A stretch of DNA of 64,000 nucleotides, taken from assembly GCA_036506155.1 (NCBI GenBank), contig DASXSF010000037.1, forward strand, positions 88,473-152,472, in the 5' to 3' direction. The position numbers were made by a program, and so were the translations under genes. The notes under the pieces were generated by a model. It saw only the letters and a program-made list of their open reading frames with translations. It was not told where the DNA came from and did not search any database. Below, piece by piece: positions 26,629 to 35,840 of this stretch. Position 1 is the stretch's first letter. Every line of letters begins with the position of its first letter. The stretch is from DASXRA01 sp036506155 (GTDB lineage Bacteria > Actinomycetota > Actinomycetes > Mycobacteriales > Jatrophihabitantaceae).

Positions 26629-27818
26629 CGGCGGGGCAGCCGCGCGGCGCCGAGAAGCACCGAGGCCACCGCGGCCAGGACCGTCGTCGCGACGACGGGA
26701 CCGACGACGCGCCCTATCGACACCGGTGGGTTGCTGGACAGCACCAGGACCGAGTCGGCAGCGACAGCGGCCCACAGCACGATCGTCTGACGGGTGCGCC
26801 GCAGTGCCAGCCCGGCGACCATGCCCAGCTGCAGCACGGCAAGGGCGCCACCCAGCGTCGCGAACAGCCAGCAATACGGGACCAGTTCGGGATAGCGGCC
26901 GCCTCCGACGACCTTCGCGACGAGCTCGGGCATCGCCGCTGTGGCCGCGACGACGACGGCTCCCACGCCGGCGACCACCGCAAGGGCGCGCCGCAACAGG
27001 TGGCCGTGGCGCTGGGCGTCGGTGAGGTGCGCGAAGACCAGTGTGGCCACCGACTGCGGCAGCCATAGCGCAGCCCGGGTCACCACGGAGCCGGTCGCAT
27101 AGACAGCCGCGAGATGGCTGGACAGGACGTGCCGGGCAAGCAGAAGATCGAGCGTCGACAGGAACCAGAACGTGCCGTGGGCGTGCAGCGCATGGGCGAT
27201 CTCGCGCAGCGGTGCGGCGGGGGGCCCGGCGGCGAGAACCCCGCGCAGCCGCACGCCGACCAGGACCGCGCAGGCCGTGGTCCCGACCATCGCGCCGGCC
27301 AGGGCGAGCGAGGTGCCGTGTCCCACGATCAGGCCGATCAGGCCGCACCCTGACCGGCCGAGTGCGCCAAGGACCAGAACCGCCGCGAGCCCGGCGAATC
27401 GCCGCTGGCCCTGAAGGATCCCCTGGTACATGCCGAGCGCCGTGACTCCGGGCAGCGCCGCGGCGACGAGGAGCAGGTCGCCGACGTGCGAAAGGTGCAG
27501 GAATGCGGCCAGTGCCGGACTCAGCGCGACCACCAGACCGCTCGCGATAAGCGCTATCACCGCCGTTGCGCGAGCGGTTCCAGCCGTGTCGCCGACCGCA
27601 ACCCGCCGTGCCGTCACCGTCTGCACCGCGAACGACGGCACCGTCCCGACGAGCAGCACGTTGAGCAGCACCACGATCTGCCCGTAGCCCGACGGCGACA
27701 GCACATGGACGGCGGCCAACAAGACGGCGTAGCTGAGCAGGTTTGCCGCGAAACCCGCCGCCGTCACCGCGGCGGCCGGTCCGGCGGAACTGCGCACTGC
27801 CTGCGCGGAACCCGTCAC
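26592..27818 (-). CDS. Wzx-like oligosaccharide flippase family membrane protein
   Basis: A 408-residue protein with about twelve hydrophobic helices arranged as in the MOP superfamily (Wzx/MATE). The N-terminal segment (NLLSYAVLLAAVHVLSPSGYG) is typical of polysaccharide-unit flippases, which move polyprenol-linked sugars across the membrane. The GTG at 27818 is chosen because GGAGGG lies just upstream on the minus strand; 33 further codons of open frame are rejected. It is divergent from the large membrane protein gene at 27873 (54 bases) and lies inside the aftD glycan cluster. That placement suggests it translocates a lipid-linked glycan precursor. Confidence 0.8.
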   Translation of the reverse strand: MTGSAQAVRSSAGPAAAVTAAGFAANLLSYAVLLAAVHVLSPSGYGQIVVLLNVLLVGTVPSFAVQTVTARRVAVGDTAGTARATAVIALIASGLVVALSPALAAFLHLSHVGDLLLVAAALPGVTALGMYQGILQGQRRFAGLAAVLVLGALGRSGCGLIGLIVGHGTSLALAGAMVGTTACAVLVGVRLRGVLAAGPPAAPLREIAHALHAHGTFWFLSTLDLLLARHVLSSHLAAVYATGSVVTRAALWLPQSVATLVFAHLTDAQRHGHLLRRALAVVAGVGAVVVAATAAMPELVAKVVGGGRYPELVPYCWLFATLGGALAVLQLGMVAGLALRRTRQTIVLWAAVAADSVLVLSSNPPVSIGRVVGPVVATTVLAAVASVLLGAARLPRRQLAAAGQAVGT

Positions 27819-27872
27819 ACGCTGCCCTCCTGCCGACTGCAACCGACTACAGTCGCGGCGCCAGAGTAGGCC

Positions 27873-29600
27873 ATGTTCTGGCCACCCGCCGTATTGGAGC
27901 CGATCACGAAGCCGCAATTCACCGGGCCCTACCTACGCGCGGTGCCGGCTGCCTGGGCGGCAATATTGACCGGCCTGCTGTTGTGGCCGCAGCACCGCGG
28001 CGGCTACGGGCTGGGCCACGACATGGTGTTCACGCCGCGCCAGCCATTGTCGTGGGCGTCGGTGGGCGTGGGCTCGTCGTCGCCGCGTGCCGTGCCGGTC
28101 GACGCGGTGGTGGCACTGCTCAGCAAGCTCGTCGACGGCGCGATCATCGGCCGGATAGCGTTGGCGTTCCCGCTGCTCGCCGTCGGGGTCGGCGCCGCGT
28201 GGCTGCTGGCCGACGGCCGCCTGCTGGGGGGGATCGCGGCAACCGGCCTGGCGATCTGGAACCCGTATGTTCTCGAGCGCCTGGCACTCGGCCAGTGGGC
28301 TTTGCTGTGGGCCTACGCGGCGCTGCCTTGGGTGGTTGGCTACGCCGCCCGGATGCGGCGGGGCGAAGGCGGGCTGCGCCCGATGCTGCTCTGGACTGCG
28401 GCCGGATCGATTACGCCGACCGGAGGGTTGATCGCCCTCATCACCGGATGCGTGATCGGGGTTCCGGAGCGTGGCGGCAACTGGCGCCGCTGGTGGCTCG
28501 CCGCGGCCGGTGCGGCCGTGCTCCAGCTGCCGTGGGTCGTGCCGGCGCTTGTCGGGACGGCGCGGGTAACCAGCGACCCGGAGGGCGTCGCAGCGTTCGC
28601 GGCGCGCTCCGAACACGCGGGCGGCACGCTGCTGACGCTGGCCGGCACGGGCGGCATCTGGGACGCCGATGTGGTCCCCGGCAGCCGCGCCGGCCTGCTC
28701 GCATTCGTGGGCCTGGCGGTCATCGTCGTCGCGGCTCTGGTCGGCTGGCCACGGCTGGTCGAGTTGCTGGGACGCGCCACGGTCGTGCGGCTTACGGCAT
28801 GCGCCGGCACGGCGTTCGTGGTCTCAGCCGCGGCATCCGTCCCCGGGCTGTCGACGGCAATGCGCTGGCTGGTCCGGACCGTTCCCGGCGCCGGACTGCT
28901 GCGAGACGCGCAGAAGTGGCTGATGCCCTACGTGCTACTGGTCGTCCTGCTCGCCGGTGCAGCCGTGGCGCGGCTCGCCGTACTGGCCACTTGGCGCGTC
29001 GCGGTCACGGCGCTGGCGCTTGCCGGGCCGATCGTGCTCGTGCCGGACGCGACGCGGACCGTACACCCGGTGATGCAGCCGGTGCGATATCCGGCGGACT
29101 GGTCGTGGGCAGCTCACCTGGTGGGCCACGGTGGGGACGTTGCGGTGGCGCCGTTCGAGTCGTATCGGAGCTTCGCCTGGGTTCCCGGGCGCACGGTCCT
29201 CGACCCCGCCCCGCGCCTGCTGCCCGGCGACGTGGTCGTCTCCGATCAGCTCGCCGTGTCCGGGCGGGTGCTGCGTGGGGAGGACGCCCGCGCCCGTACC
29301 GTGGCGGCTGCCCTGGATGCCGGCGCGGACCTACCACGCAGGCTCGCCGCGGCTGGCGTCGGCTGGGTGCTGATCGAGCGCGGGACGCCCGGGACGGTGC
29401 CGGACCTGCGTGGCCTCGAGCTGGTGCGGGCCGGCCCGCAACTCGTGCTGTACCGCGTTCCCGGGCCTATCGCCAATACAGCTCCGGGCGTGGCTCGGAT
29501 CTCCGCGGTGCTGGCCGGTGATGCGCTCGCGATCGCGCTGGTGGTCGCGGCGTGCTTGCGACCGCTGCGACGGAGGGTAAGGTACCCGGCAGTAACGTGA
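27873..29600 (+). CDS. Multi-membrane-spanning protein, GT-C-like, of the arabinan/lipoglycan cluster
   Basis: A 575-residue protein with about ten to twelve hydrophobic segments in the first 390 residues and a soluble C-terminal domain (about 400-540) before a last helix near residue 550. The first extracytoplasmic loop contains LGHDMVFTPRQPLSW, with charged residues where GT-C transferases have their catalytic acid. The length and layout resemble mycobacterial Rv0226c-type conserved membrane proteins from the locus that also has a GT4, an acyltransferase and a methyltransferase. I would call it a probable membrane glycosyltransferase without assigning a sugar. The DUF2613 gene follows after 12 bases. 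Confidence 0.72.
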   Translation: MFWPPAVLEPITKPQFTGPYLRAVPAAWAAILTGLLLWPQHRGGYGLGHDMVFTPRQPLSWASVGVGSSSPRAVPVDAVVALLSKLVDGAIIGRIALAFPLLAVGVGAAWLLADGRLLGGIAATGLAIWNPYVLERLALGQWALLWAYAALPWVVGYAARMRRGEGGLRPMLLWTAAGSITPTGGLIALITGCVIGVPERGGNWRRWWLAAAGAAVLQLPWVVPALVGTARVTSDPEGVAAFAARSEHAGGTLLTLAGTGGIWDADVVPGSRAGLLAFVGLAVIVVAALVGWPRLVELLGRATVVRLTACAGTAFVVSAAASVPGLSTAMRWLVRTVPGAGLLRDAQKWLMPYVLLVVLLAGAAVARLAVLATWRVAVTALALAGPIVLVPDATRTVHPVMQPVRYPADWSWAAHLVGHGGDVAVAPFESYRSFAWVPGRTVLDPAPRLLPGDVVVSDQLAVSGRVLRGEDARARTVAAALDAGADLPRRLAAAGVGWVLIERGTPGTVPDLRGLELVRAGPQLVLYRVPGPIANTAPGVARISAVLAGDALAIALVVAACLRPLRRRVRYPAVT

Positions 29601-29612
29601 CCGGAGGCAGGC

Positions 29613-29759
29613 GTGGTCAGGATCATCTCGATCGTGGTGTCGGCTGTTCTCGGCGCCGGGCTCGCCGTAGGCGCGTCGGTCGGCATCCTGTCGTCGGCCA
29701 CCAAGGCGCCGAGCCACAACCCCGCCAACAGCCAGATCGTCGACTACGGCAACCGCTGA
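29613..29759 (+). CDS. DUF2613 small membrane/secreted peptide
   Basis: A 48-residue peptide starting at a GTG with GGAGG (29603-29607) five bases upstream. It has one hydrophobic helix (about residues 4-27, rich in Gly, Ala and Val) and a short polar tail ending in QIVDYGNR, the DUF2613 pattern. In mycobacteria a DUF2613 gene (Rv0236A) lies directly next to aftD (Rv0236c); here it is separated from aftD by a GT4 and a methyltransferase but stays in the same cluster. Its function is unknown; a small accessory subunit of a membrane enzyme is plausible. The last 16 bases overlap the convergent GT4 gene. Confidence 0.82.
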   Translation: MVRIISIVVSAVLGAGLAVGASVGILSSATKAPSHNPANSQIVDYGNR

Positions 29760-30859
29760 TCCACCCCGAGCGCCTGGGCGAAGTTGCGTGCCGTTTCCGG
29801 CCAGCAGAATCCGGCGGCGCGCTCCCGTGCGGTCCGGCCCAGCCGTTCGCGCAGCGCCGCATCGGTCAGGAGCTCGTCCGTCGCCTTGGCCATTTCGTCG
29901 AGGTCATCCACGAGCTTGCCGGTCTCGCCGTCGATGATCGACTCACATACCCCGCCGGCGGACCGATAGGCAAGTGCGGGGACGCCGCGGGCGGCCGCTT
30001 CCATGATCGCGATGCCCCAGCCCTCCTTCACCGACGGAGCGAGAAGCAGCCACGAGCGGTCGAGGATCCGTCCGCGTTCGAGAGCGCTCACGTGGCCGTG
30101 GAAGCGGACCGCGTCGGATATACCGAGCTCAGCGGCGCGCCGTTCCAGATGCGCCCGCCACCATCCGTCGCCCACCACCTCGACCTGCAGCGCCGGCGCC
30201 GTACGGCGGATCTGCGCGGCCACCTCGAGCGCGTGTTCGACCTGCTTGTGCGGTACCAAGCGGCACAGCACGCAGACCGTCGGCGCCGCACTGCGTGGAG
30301 TGGTTGCCTGCGGATGCGGCACGTCGAGCCCGTTGTGTACGACCTGTACGCGTTCCGGGGCAACGCCGAGCCCGGCGAGGTCGGCGCGGCTGGCCTGCGA
30401 CACCGTTACGTATCGACGGCTCCGGTAGATGCGCGGAGCAACCCGCGACTCGAGCCACCAGCCGACGTGGCCACGCCAGCCGGGGTAGATGATCTGCCAC
30501 TGCTCGCGATGCACGTGGTGCACGAGGACGACCACCCCGCGCCTGCGCACGAGAGGCGAGAAGAACGGCAGCCCGTTCTGAACGTCGACGACGAAATCGG
30601 TGTGCCGTCCGCGGGCAGTGAGCAGATAGGCCAGGCCGTGCAGGTAGACCGTGAGCCGGCCACCGCGTCGGCGGAACCGGACGCCCGCGCGGATCTCGTC
30701 GCGGGGCGCGCCGGCATGCGCAGCGCACACGATGGTCACGTCGTGACCCTGGCCGGCCAGCCACTCCGCCATGCGCTCGACGAACAGCTCCGAACCCCCA
30801 CCTTCGGGGTGACGGGTATCGCGCCAGACAAGAAACGCGATACGGCGCGTGGGTGGCAT
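29744..30859 (-). CDS. Glycosyltransferase family 4
   Basis: A 371-residue GT-B-fold retaining glycosyltransferase. The N-terminal half starts PPTRRIAFLVWRDTRHPEGGG, with the donor-proximal Gly-rich loop. The C-terminal half has VVHNGLDVP, RLVPHKQVEH and the EGWGIAIMEAAARGVPA motif that holds the E-x7-E nucleotide-sugar site. The ATG at 30859 follows AAGGGG on the minus strand; 31 upstream codons are rejected. It corresponds in neighbourhood to Rv0225 of M. tuberculosis. As a soluble GDP- or UDP-sugar enzyme it would act on the cytoplasmic face before any flipping step. Donor and acceptor are unknown. Confidence 0.9.
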   Translation of the reverse strand: MPPTRRIAFLVWRDTRHPEGGGSELFVERMAEWLAGQGHDVTIVCAAHAGAPRDEIRAGVRFRRRGGRLTVYLHGLAYLLTARGRHTDFVVDVQNGLPFFSPLVRRRGVVVLVHHVHREQWQIIYPGWRGHVGWWLESRVAPRIYRSRRYVTVSQASRADLAGLGVAPERVQVVHNGLDVPHPQATTPRSAAPTVCVLCRLVPHKQVEHALEVAAQIRRTAPALQVEVVGDGWWRAHLERRAAELGISDAVRFHGHVSALERGRILDRSWLLLAPSVKEGWGIAIMEAAARGVPALAYRSAGGVCESIIDGETGKLVDDLDEMAKATDELLTDAALRERLGRTARERAAGFCWPETARNFAQALGVDQRLP

Positions 30860-30963
30860 GTCGGCCCCTTCTGGCGGTGCCGGCACACCGCTGACGGATT
30901 GCAGAGACGCAGCAGCATAACCAGTCAGACGTCCCCCCGCTGCACTGATCATGGGGAGGTACC

Positions 30964-31704
30964 GTGCTCCGGATGCTCACCACCGGCTCCCCGCAACGCG
31001 CGACCTGGCGTCGCTCGGTTCGCTTGCTGCGGCTGTTCCTGCGCGAGCAGAGCGAGCCGGCGGTGTTCTACTCGGCGTTCGCCGACGACTCGGTGGAGGC
31101 GTTGGCAGACTACGTCGCGCTGGCCGGGAAAACCGTGCTCGACGTTGGCGGCGGGCCCGGGTACTTCGCGCGGTCGTTCCGCGCCGCCGGCGCCCGCTAC
31201 GTCGGCGTCGAGCTCGACATACCGTCCGATGCGCCGGCCGAGACATTCGCAGTACGCGGTTGCGGGACGGCGCTGCCGTTGCGTTCGGGTTCGGTGGACG
31301 TCGCGTACTGCTCGAACGTGCTCGAACACGTTGCCCGCCCGTGGGACGTCGCGGACGAGCTGGTGCGAGTGACCCGCCCGGGCGGGACGATCTTCGTCTC
31401 CTTCACGCCGTGGCTGTCGCCCTGGGGCGGCCATGAGACGGCGCCCTGGCACTACCTGGGCGGTATGCGGGCACGGCGGCGGTATGCGCGGCGGCACGGC
31501 CACGAGCCGAAGAACCGCTTCGGAGAGTCGCTGTTCGCACACCGTGCCGCGGATGCCATGCGCTGGGCACGGGCGTGCCCCGGCGTCGCCGTTGTCGCCG
31601 TGTACCCGCGCTACCATCCGCGGGGTTTTCGCTGGATCGCATCCGTCCCTGGGTTGCGCGAGGCACTGACGTGGAACCTTGCCCTGGTGCTGCGCCGGCG
31701 ATGA
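30964..31704 (+). CDS. Class I SAM-dependent methyltransferase (Methyltransf_11 type)
   Basis: A 246-residue methyltransferase. Motif I is VLDVGGGPGYF, the post-I acidic residue is in VGVELD, and the SNVLEHVARPW segment is the usual motif II region. The C-terminal half has WGGHETAPWHYLGG and NRFGESLF, which also occur in the Rv0224c-like methyltransferases beside the mycobacterial arabinan and lipoglycan genes. It begins at a GTG in the gap upstream of the divergent GT4 gene. Its last codon overlaps the aftD start (ATGA), so production is coupled to aftD. A role in methylating a lipid-linked sugar or glycan cap is likely but unproven. Confidence 0.87.
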   Translation: MLRMLTTGSPQRATWRRSVRLLRLFLREQSEPAVFYSAFADDSVEALADYVALAGKTVLDVGGGPGYFARSFRAAGARYVGVELDIPSDAPAETFAVRGCGTALPLRSGSVDVAYCSNVLEHVARPWDVADELVRVTRPGGTIFVSFTPWLSPWGGHETAPWHYLGGMRARRRYARRHGHEPKNRFGESLFAHRAADAMRWARACPGVAVVAVYPRYHPRGFRWIASVPGLREALTWNLALVLRRR

Positions 31705-34700
31705 CCGCAACGTCCACCGCCGAGCGCGTCAGCGCCGGCACTCTTGCACCGCCGCCGCCACGCCCGCCTCGTTCGGTCGAGCGGTTGCGGCTCACGGTCG
31801 TGACGCTGTGCCTCGCCTTGCTGGCGCTCGCGCAGAGCGCCGGCAACGCGGCCACCGACACCAAGATCGACCTCGTCATCTCACCGCTGCGCTTCCTCTC
31901 CCGGGCGCTGCGGCTGTGGGATCCCGTGGGCGCCGCCGGGCAGTTGCAGAACCAGGCGTACGGCTACCTGTTCCCGATGGGGCCGTTCTTCGCACTCGCG
32001 CACGGGGTCGGCCTGGCGCCGTGGGAGATGCAGCGGGTGTGGGAGGCGTGCCTGGTCGTCGCCGCGTTCCTCGGCGTGTATCGGCTCAGCGGCCGGCTCG
32101 GCGTCGACGGCTTCTGGCCCCCCGTGGGGGCCGGGCTGGTGTACGCGCTGGCCCCGCGGATGCTGTCCGAGCTGACATCCATCTCCTCGGAGCTCATGCC
32201 GGTCGCGGCGCTGCCCTGGGTGCTGCTGCCGCTCGTCACAGGCGCCCGCGAGGGATCACCGCGGCGGGCTGCGGCGCGCTCCGGGGTGGCGCTGTTGTTC
32301 GCCGGCGGGGTGAACGCCGCGGCGACGCTGGCGATCCTGCCTGTGCCGGCGCTCTGGCTGATGACCCGCCGGCGCGGGCCGCGCCGGCGCGCACTCATGG
32401 CGTGGTGGGCACTGGCCGCCGTGCTCGCCTGCACGTGGTGGCTGGTGCCGCTGGTGCTGCTCGGCAAGTACAGCCCGCCATTCCTGGACTGGATCGAGTC
32501 GAGCTCGACGACGACGCTGCCGACCTCGCTGCTGGCCACCCTGCGCGGCGTCGACCACTGGGAGTCCTACCTCGGCGCCAACATCTGGCCGGCCGGCTGG
32601 ATCTTCGCTTCCGCGCCGGCAACGATCCTGGCGACCGCCGCAGTCACCGGTGCGGGTCTCGCCGGCCTCGCCCGGAGATCGGTGCCACAGCGGCTATTTC
32701 TCTGGTCGACGCTGCTGCTCGGCCTGGTCCTTGTGACGGCAGGGCATGCGGCGACGGTGGGACCGCCGGGCGCGGAAGCGGTGCGGGCCTGGCTGGACGG
32801 CCCGCTCGTCGCGTTCCGCAACGTGCACAAATTCGACCCGCTCATCCGGCTGCCGCTGGCGTTGGGTGTCGGCCATCTGCTCGCCACGACCACGGTGCCG
32901 CGCAACGCTTGGGCGCGTGTGGCGACGTGGCGAGTGCACGTTCCGGCGCGTGCCCTCGCCGCGGCGGCGGTCACGGCAGTCGGGCTGGTGGCGGTGTCAC
33001 CTGCGCTGACGAACCACCTAGTCTCATCTCAGCGGGTGACGACCGAACCGGGCTGGTGGCGGCAGGCAGCGTCGTGGCTCGCGGCCAACAGTCATGGCGC
33101 TCGGGCACTAGTCGTGCCCGGATCGGCATCACCCGTGTATTTGTGGGGCGGCACCGTCGACAACGCTTTGCAGCCGATTGCCACCACACCATGGACCACC
33201 CGCGACTCCGTGCCGCTCACCCAGGCGGGCTATATCCGTCTGCTCGATTCGATTGAGCAGATCCTGTCGACCGGAGCTGCTCACCCTGAGCTTGCGCCGC
33301 TGCTCGCGCGCGCGGGCATCGGCTACGTGATCCTCGCGAACGATCTCGACGCCTATAAGTCTGTGGCGACCCGGCAGGTGTTCGTACACGCGACACTCGA
33401 AGACTCACCTGGCTTCGCGCTGAGGGCGCACTACGGACCGTTGCTGGGTGGCAATGCTTCGTCGTCGAACCTGCTCGACGGCGGAGCGAGCGTGCCTCAA
33501 GCCGCGGTTGCGATCTACCAGGTCGCCGGATGGACGGGCAGCACCGACCTGGTCCCGCTGCAAGGGGCGGTCGAGGCTAGCGGCTCGTCCGACGTGATCC
33601 CTGCACTCGTCGCACGAGGACTACAACAGGACACCCCTGTGCTCCTTGGCCACGATGCCGAGTCAGCAGACGTGCAGGATCCCGTACGAGTAACCACCGA
33701 TGGGATCCGCAAGCAAGAGGCCAGCTTCGGAAACCTGCTGACCAAGTCGTCGACGATGACCGCCAGCGGCACGTACAGTGCCGATCGGGTCGTGCACGAT
33801 TACCTTCCCGACAAGCCGGGCGCCCTGTCCGTCATGGCATATTCGGGCATCGCCGACGTCACAGCCTCGTCATCTGGCAGCGACCTGCTGGCGTACTTCA
33901 ACCGCGGCGACGATCATGGCCCGTGGTCTGCCGTCGACGGGGATCCGTCGACATTCTGGGGTAGCAGCGGCCTCACCGGGGGGGTTCGGCAGTGGCTTCA
34001 GATCACGTTCGACGCACCACTACGGGGTGCCACGGCGCAGATCCGGTTCGCGCAAGTCCTCGGGGCCTTGCCGACCGAAGTTGCGGTACGCACCGACGCC
34101 GGCACCATCGTCCAGGCCGTCGCGCCGACGACCCAAGCGCAGCAGATTCGGATGCCGCCCGGCTCGACGCGCACATTGCGGGTCACGGTGCTGGCGGTCG
34201 CTGATCACACCGCCGGCGCCTCGATCGGTATCGCCTCCCTGACGGTTCCCGGAGTCTCGCCGCAGCGCTCGCTGGTCGTGCCGAGCGCCGCGGACCCCTC
34301 CGTTCTCGCGTTCGACACGACTCCGGGATATCGCAGCCAGTGCATCGAGGTGGCCGCACAGGCGTTCTGCGACCGTAGCTATCGCCTCAGCGGAGAGGAA
34401 GATACCGCGCTCGCGCGGACGTTCATCATCGGACCCGGCAGTTCGTACCAACTCTCCGCGACCGTTCGGCTGACGCCGGGCCAGGAGCTCGATGGGCTGC
34501 TCGACGCGGGCGCACCACTACAGGCCAGCGCGTCGTCGGTCGACTCCGCCGATCCGCGGGTTCGTCCCGGCGCCGCTGTGGACGGTGATCTGGGGACGAC
34601 CTGGCAGGCTGCGACGGGCGATCAGCCGCCGACACTGACACTCCACCTCAGCCGGCCGCGCAACGTCGTCGGTGTCACGCTCCACACACTGGCGACGGCA

Positions 34701-35840
34701 CCGGTCGCCACGCCGCGCGAAGTGTTGGTGAGTGCGGGCAAGCAGCGCTGGACGGGCTCGATACCGTCGGACGGAGCCGTTCGCTTCCCGGTAGCCGCAC
34801 TCACTCGCACGGTCACGATCACGGTCCTGAGCGCTCGGCCGCGCAGCACGACGAGCTCGGTGTCCACGGCGACGAGACCCCTGGCGTCAGGCATCAGCGA
34901 GGTGACCGTCGACACGGCGCCTCGATCGCCGGCTTCGCGGCCGGGCAGCTCGATCGTCATCGGCTGCGACGGCGGCGTGTCTGTCGACGTAGACGGCCAG
35001 CGAATTCCCCTGCGCGTCGTCGCGAACAGGGCTGCGGCGCTGACGGGGCAGCCGGTGCTCGCGGCGCCCTGCGACTCGACGCCGGTCACGTTGACTCAAG
35101 GGACGCATGGCCTGGAACTGGCCGCGTCGTCCCTGGCTGCTCCGGTGAGCGTCACGCTCTCGAAGCCGGGAGCATCGCTTACGAGCACCAGCCCGTCAGC
35201 GGGCACCGAGTCGGTCGAGTCCTGGGGCGCGACTTCGCGACGGATCCGCGTTGATTCGTCGTCGGCGGCCCTGCTTGTGATACGAGAGAACTTCAACGCT
35301 GGATGGCGCGCGAGCGTCGATGGGCATCACCTCGTTCCTATTCGGGTGGACGGCTGGCAGCAAGCGTTCGTCGTGCCCGCCGGCGTGCACGGCGTCGTCG
35401 CCGTGACATACGCGCCGCAGCGGCCCTTCACCATCGGATTGATCATCGGATTGATCGCCGCGCTGGCTGTTGTCATCCTGGCGCTGATTCCGGCTCGCGC
35501 GCGCGAACGCCGCCCCGTGGGCGAGGCACGGCTCCGCCGCTGGACGTTACTCGGCGGACTTGCTGTGGCGGTGACCCTGCTGGGTGGTCTATACGGCCTC
35601 GCTGTGCTGGCCGCGACGCTCGGCGCGCTGGCCCTGCTCGGTCGGACGGTCCGCGGCGCGCCCATCTGGGTCAGTGCCGGATTGATCGTCCTTGCCGCGT
35701 TGTCCGTCGCGCGCACCAGCTCCTACCACGTGTTCGACGTCGCCAACAGCGCGATGACTCAGCTGCTCTGCCTGGCGGCGGTCGTGATCTCGGCCGTCGG
35801 CACCTCAACACCGGTGCGCCGCCACGGCCGGGTGCCGTAG
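31701..35840 (+). CDS. aftD: Arabinofuranosyltransferase AftD (DUF3367, GT53-like)
   Basis: A 1379-residue membrane glycosyltransferase, close to the roughly 1400 residues of mycobacterial AftD (Rv0236c). The N-terminal third holds about ten membrane helices. The first extracytoplasmic loop has TDTKID (52-57), and LWDPVGAAGQLQNQAYGYLFP follows, which is the AftD signature. The long middle and C-terminal part (about 430-1270) is extracytoplasmic and contains jelly-roll, F5/8 type C-like carbohydrate-binding repeats (for example WSAVDGDPSTFWG). Further hydrophobic helices lie near the C-terminus. AftD transfers arabinofuranose from decaprenyl-phospho-arabinose to arabinogalactan and lipoarabinomannan. 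The 3' end overlaps the convergent acyltransferase gene by 82 bases. Confidence 0.92.
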   Translation: MTATSTAERVSAGTLAPPPPRPPRSVERLRLTVVTLCLALLALAQSAGNAATDTKIDLVISPLRFLSRALRLWDPVGAAGQLQNQAYGYLFPMGPFFALAHGVGLAPWEMQRVWEACLVVAAFLGVYRLSGRLGVDGFWPPVGAGLVYALAPRMLSELTSISSELMPVAALPWVLLPLVTGAREGSPRRAAARSGVALLFAGGVNAAATLAILPVPALWLMTRRRGPRRRALMAWWALAAVLACTWWLVPLVLLGKYSPPFLDWIESSSTTTLPTSLLATLRGVDHWESYLGANIWPAGWIFASAPATILATAAVTGAGLAGLARRSVPQRLFLWSTLLLGLVLVTAGHAATVGPPGAEAVRAWLDGPLVAFRNVHKFDPLIRLPLALGVGHLLATTTVPRNAWARVATWRVHVPARALAAAAVTAVGLVAVSPALTNHLVSSQRVTTEPGWWRQAASWLAANSHGARALVVPGSASPVYLWGGTVDNALQPIATTPWTTRDSVPLTQAGYIRLLDSIEQILSTGAAHPELAPLLARAGIGYVILANDLDAYKSVATRQVFVHATLEDSPGFALRAHYGPLLGGNASSSNLLDGGASVPQAAVAIYQVAGWTGSTDLVPLQGAVEASGSSDVIPALVARGLQQDTPVLLGHDAESADVQDPVRVTTDGIRKQEASFGNLLTKSSTMTASGTYSADRVVHDYLPDKPGALSVMAYSGIADVTASSSGSDLLAYFNRGDDHGPWSAVDGDPSTFWGSSGLTGGVRQWLQITFDAPLRGATAQIRFAQVLGALPTEVAVRTDAGTIVQAVAPTTQAQQIRMPPGSTRTLRVTVLAVADHTAGASIGIASLTVPGVSPQRSLVVPSAADPSVLAFDTTPGYRSQCIEVAAQAFCDRSYRLSGEEDTALARTFIIGPGSSYQLSATVRLTPGQELDGLLDAGAPLQASASSVDSADPRVRPGAAVDGDLGTTWQAATGDQPPTLTLHLSRPRNVVGVTLHTLATAPVATPREVLVSAGKQRWTGSIPSDGAVRFPVAALTRTVTITVLSARPRSTTSSVSTATRPLASGISEVTVDTAPRSPASRPGSSIVIGCDGGVSVDVDGQRIPLRVVANRAAALTGQPVLAAPCDSTPVTLTQGTHGLELAASSLAAPVSVTLSKPGASLTSTSPSAGTESVESWGATSRRIRVDSSSAALLVIRENFNAGWRASVDGHHLVPIRVDGWQQAFVVPAGVHGVVAVTYAPQRPFTIGLIIGLIAALAVVILALIPARARERRPVGEARLRRWTLLGGLAVAVTLLGGLYGLAVLAATLGALALLGRTVRGAPIWVSAGLIVLAALSVARTSSYHVFDVANSAMTQLLCLAAVVISAVGTSTPVRRHGRVP

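Noticed and set aside
25018..27348. 776-codon minus-strand frame
   Set aside because: It crosses the methyltransferase start, the lipoprotein hydrolase and part of the flippase in shadow frames and has no recognisable domain.
27743..29521. 592-codon plus-strand frame overlapping the GT-C-like gene
   Set aside because: Arg/Gly-rich frame shadow; the 27873 frame has proper membrane helices and codon bias.
29552..31372. 606-codon plus-strand frame opposite the GT4 gene
   Set aside because: Antisense shadow of the GT4 gene, with no family motif; the GT4 frame carries the E-x7-E site.
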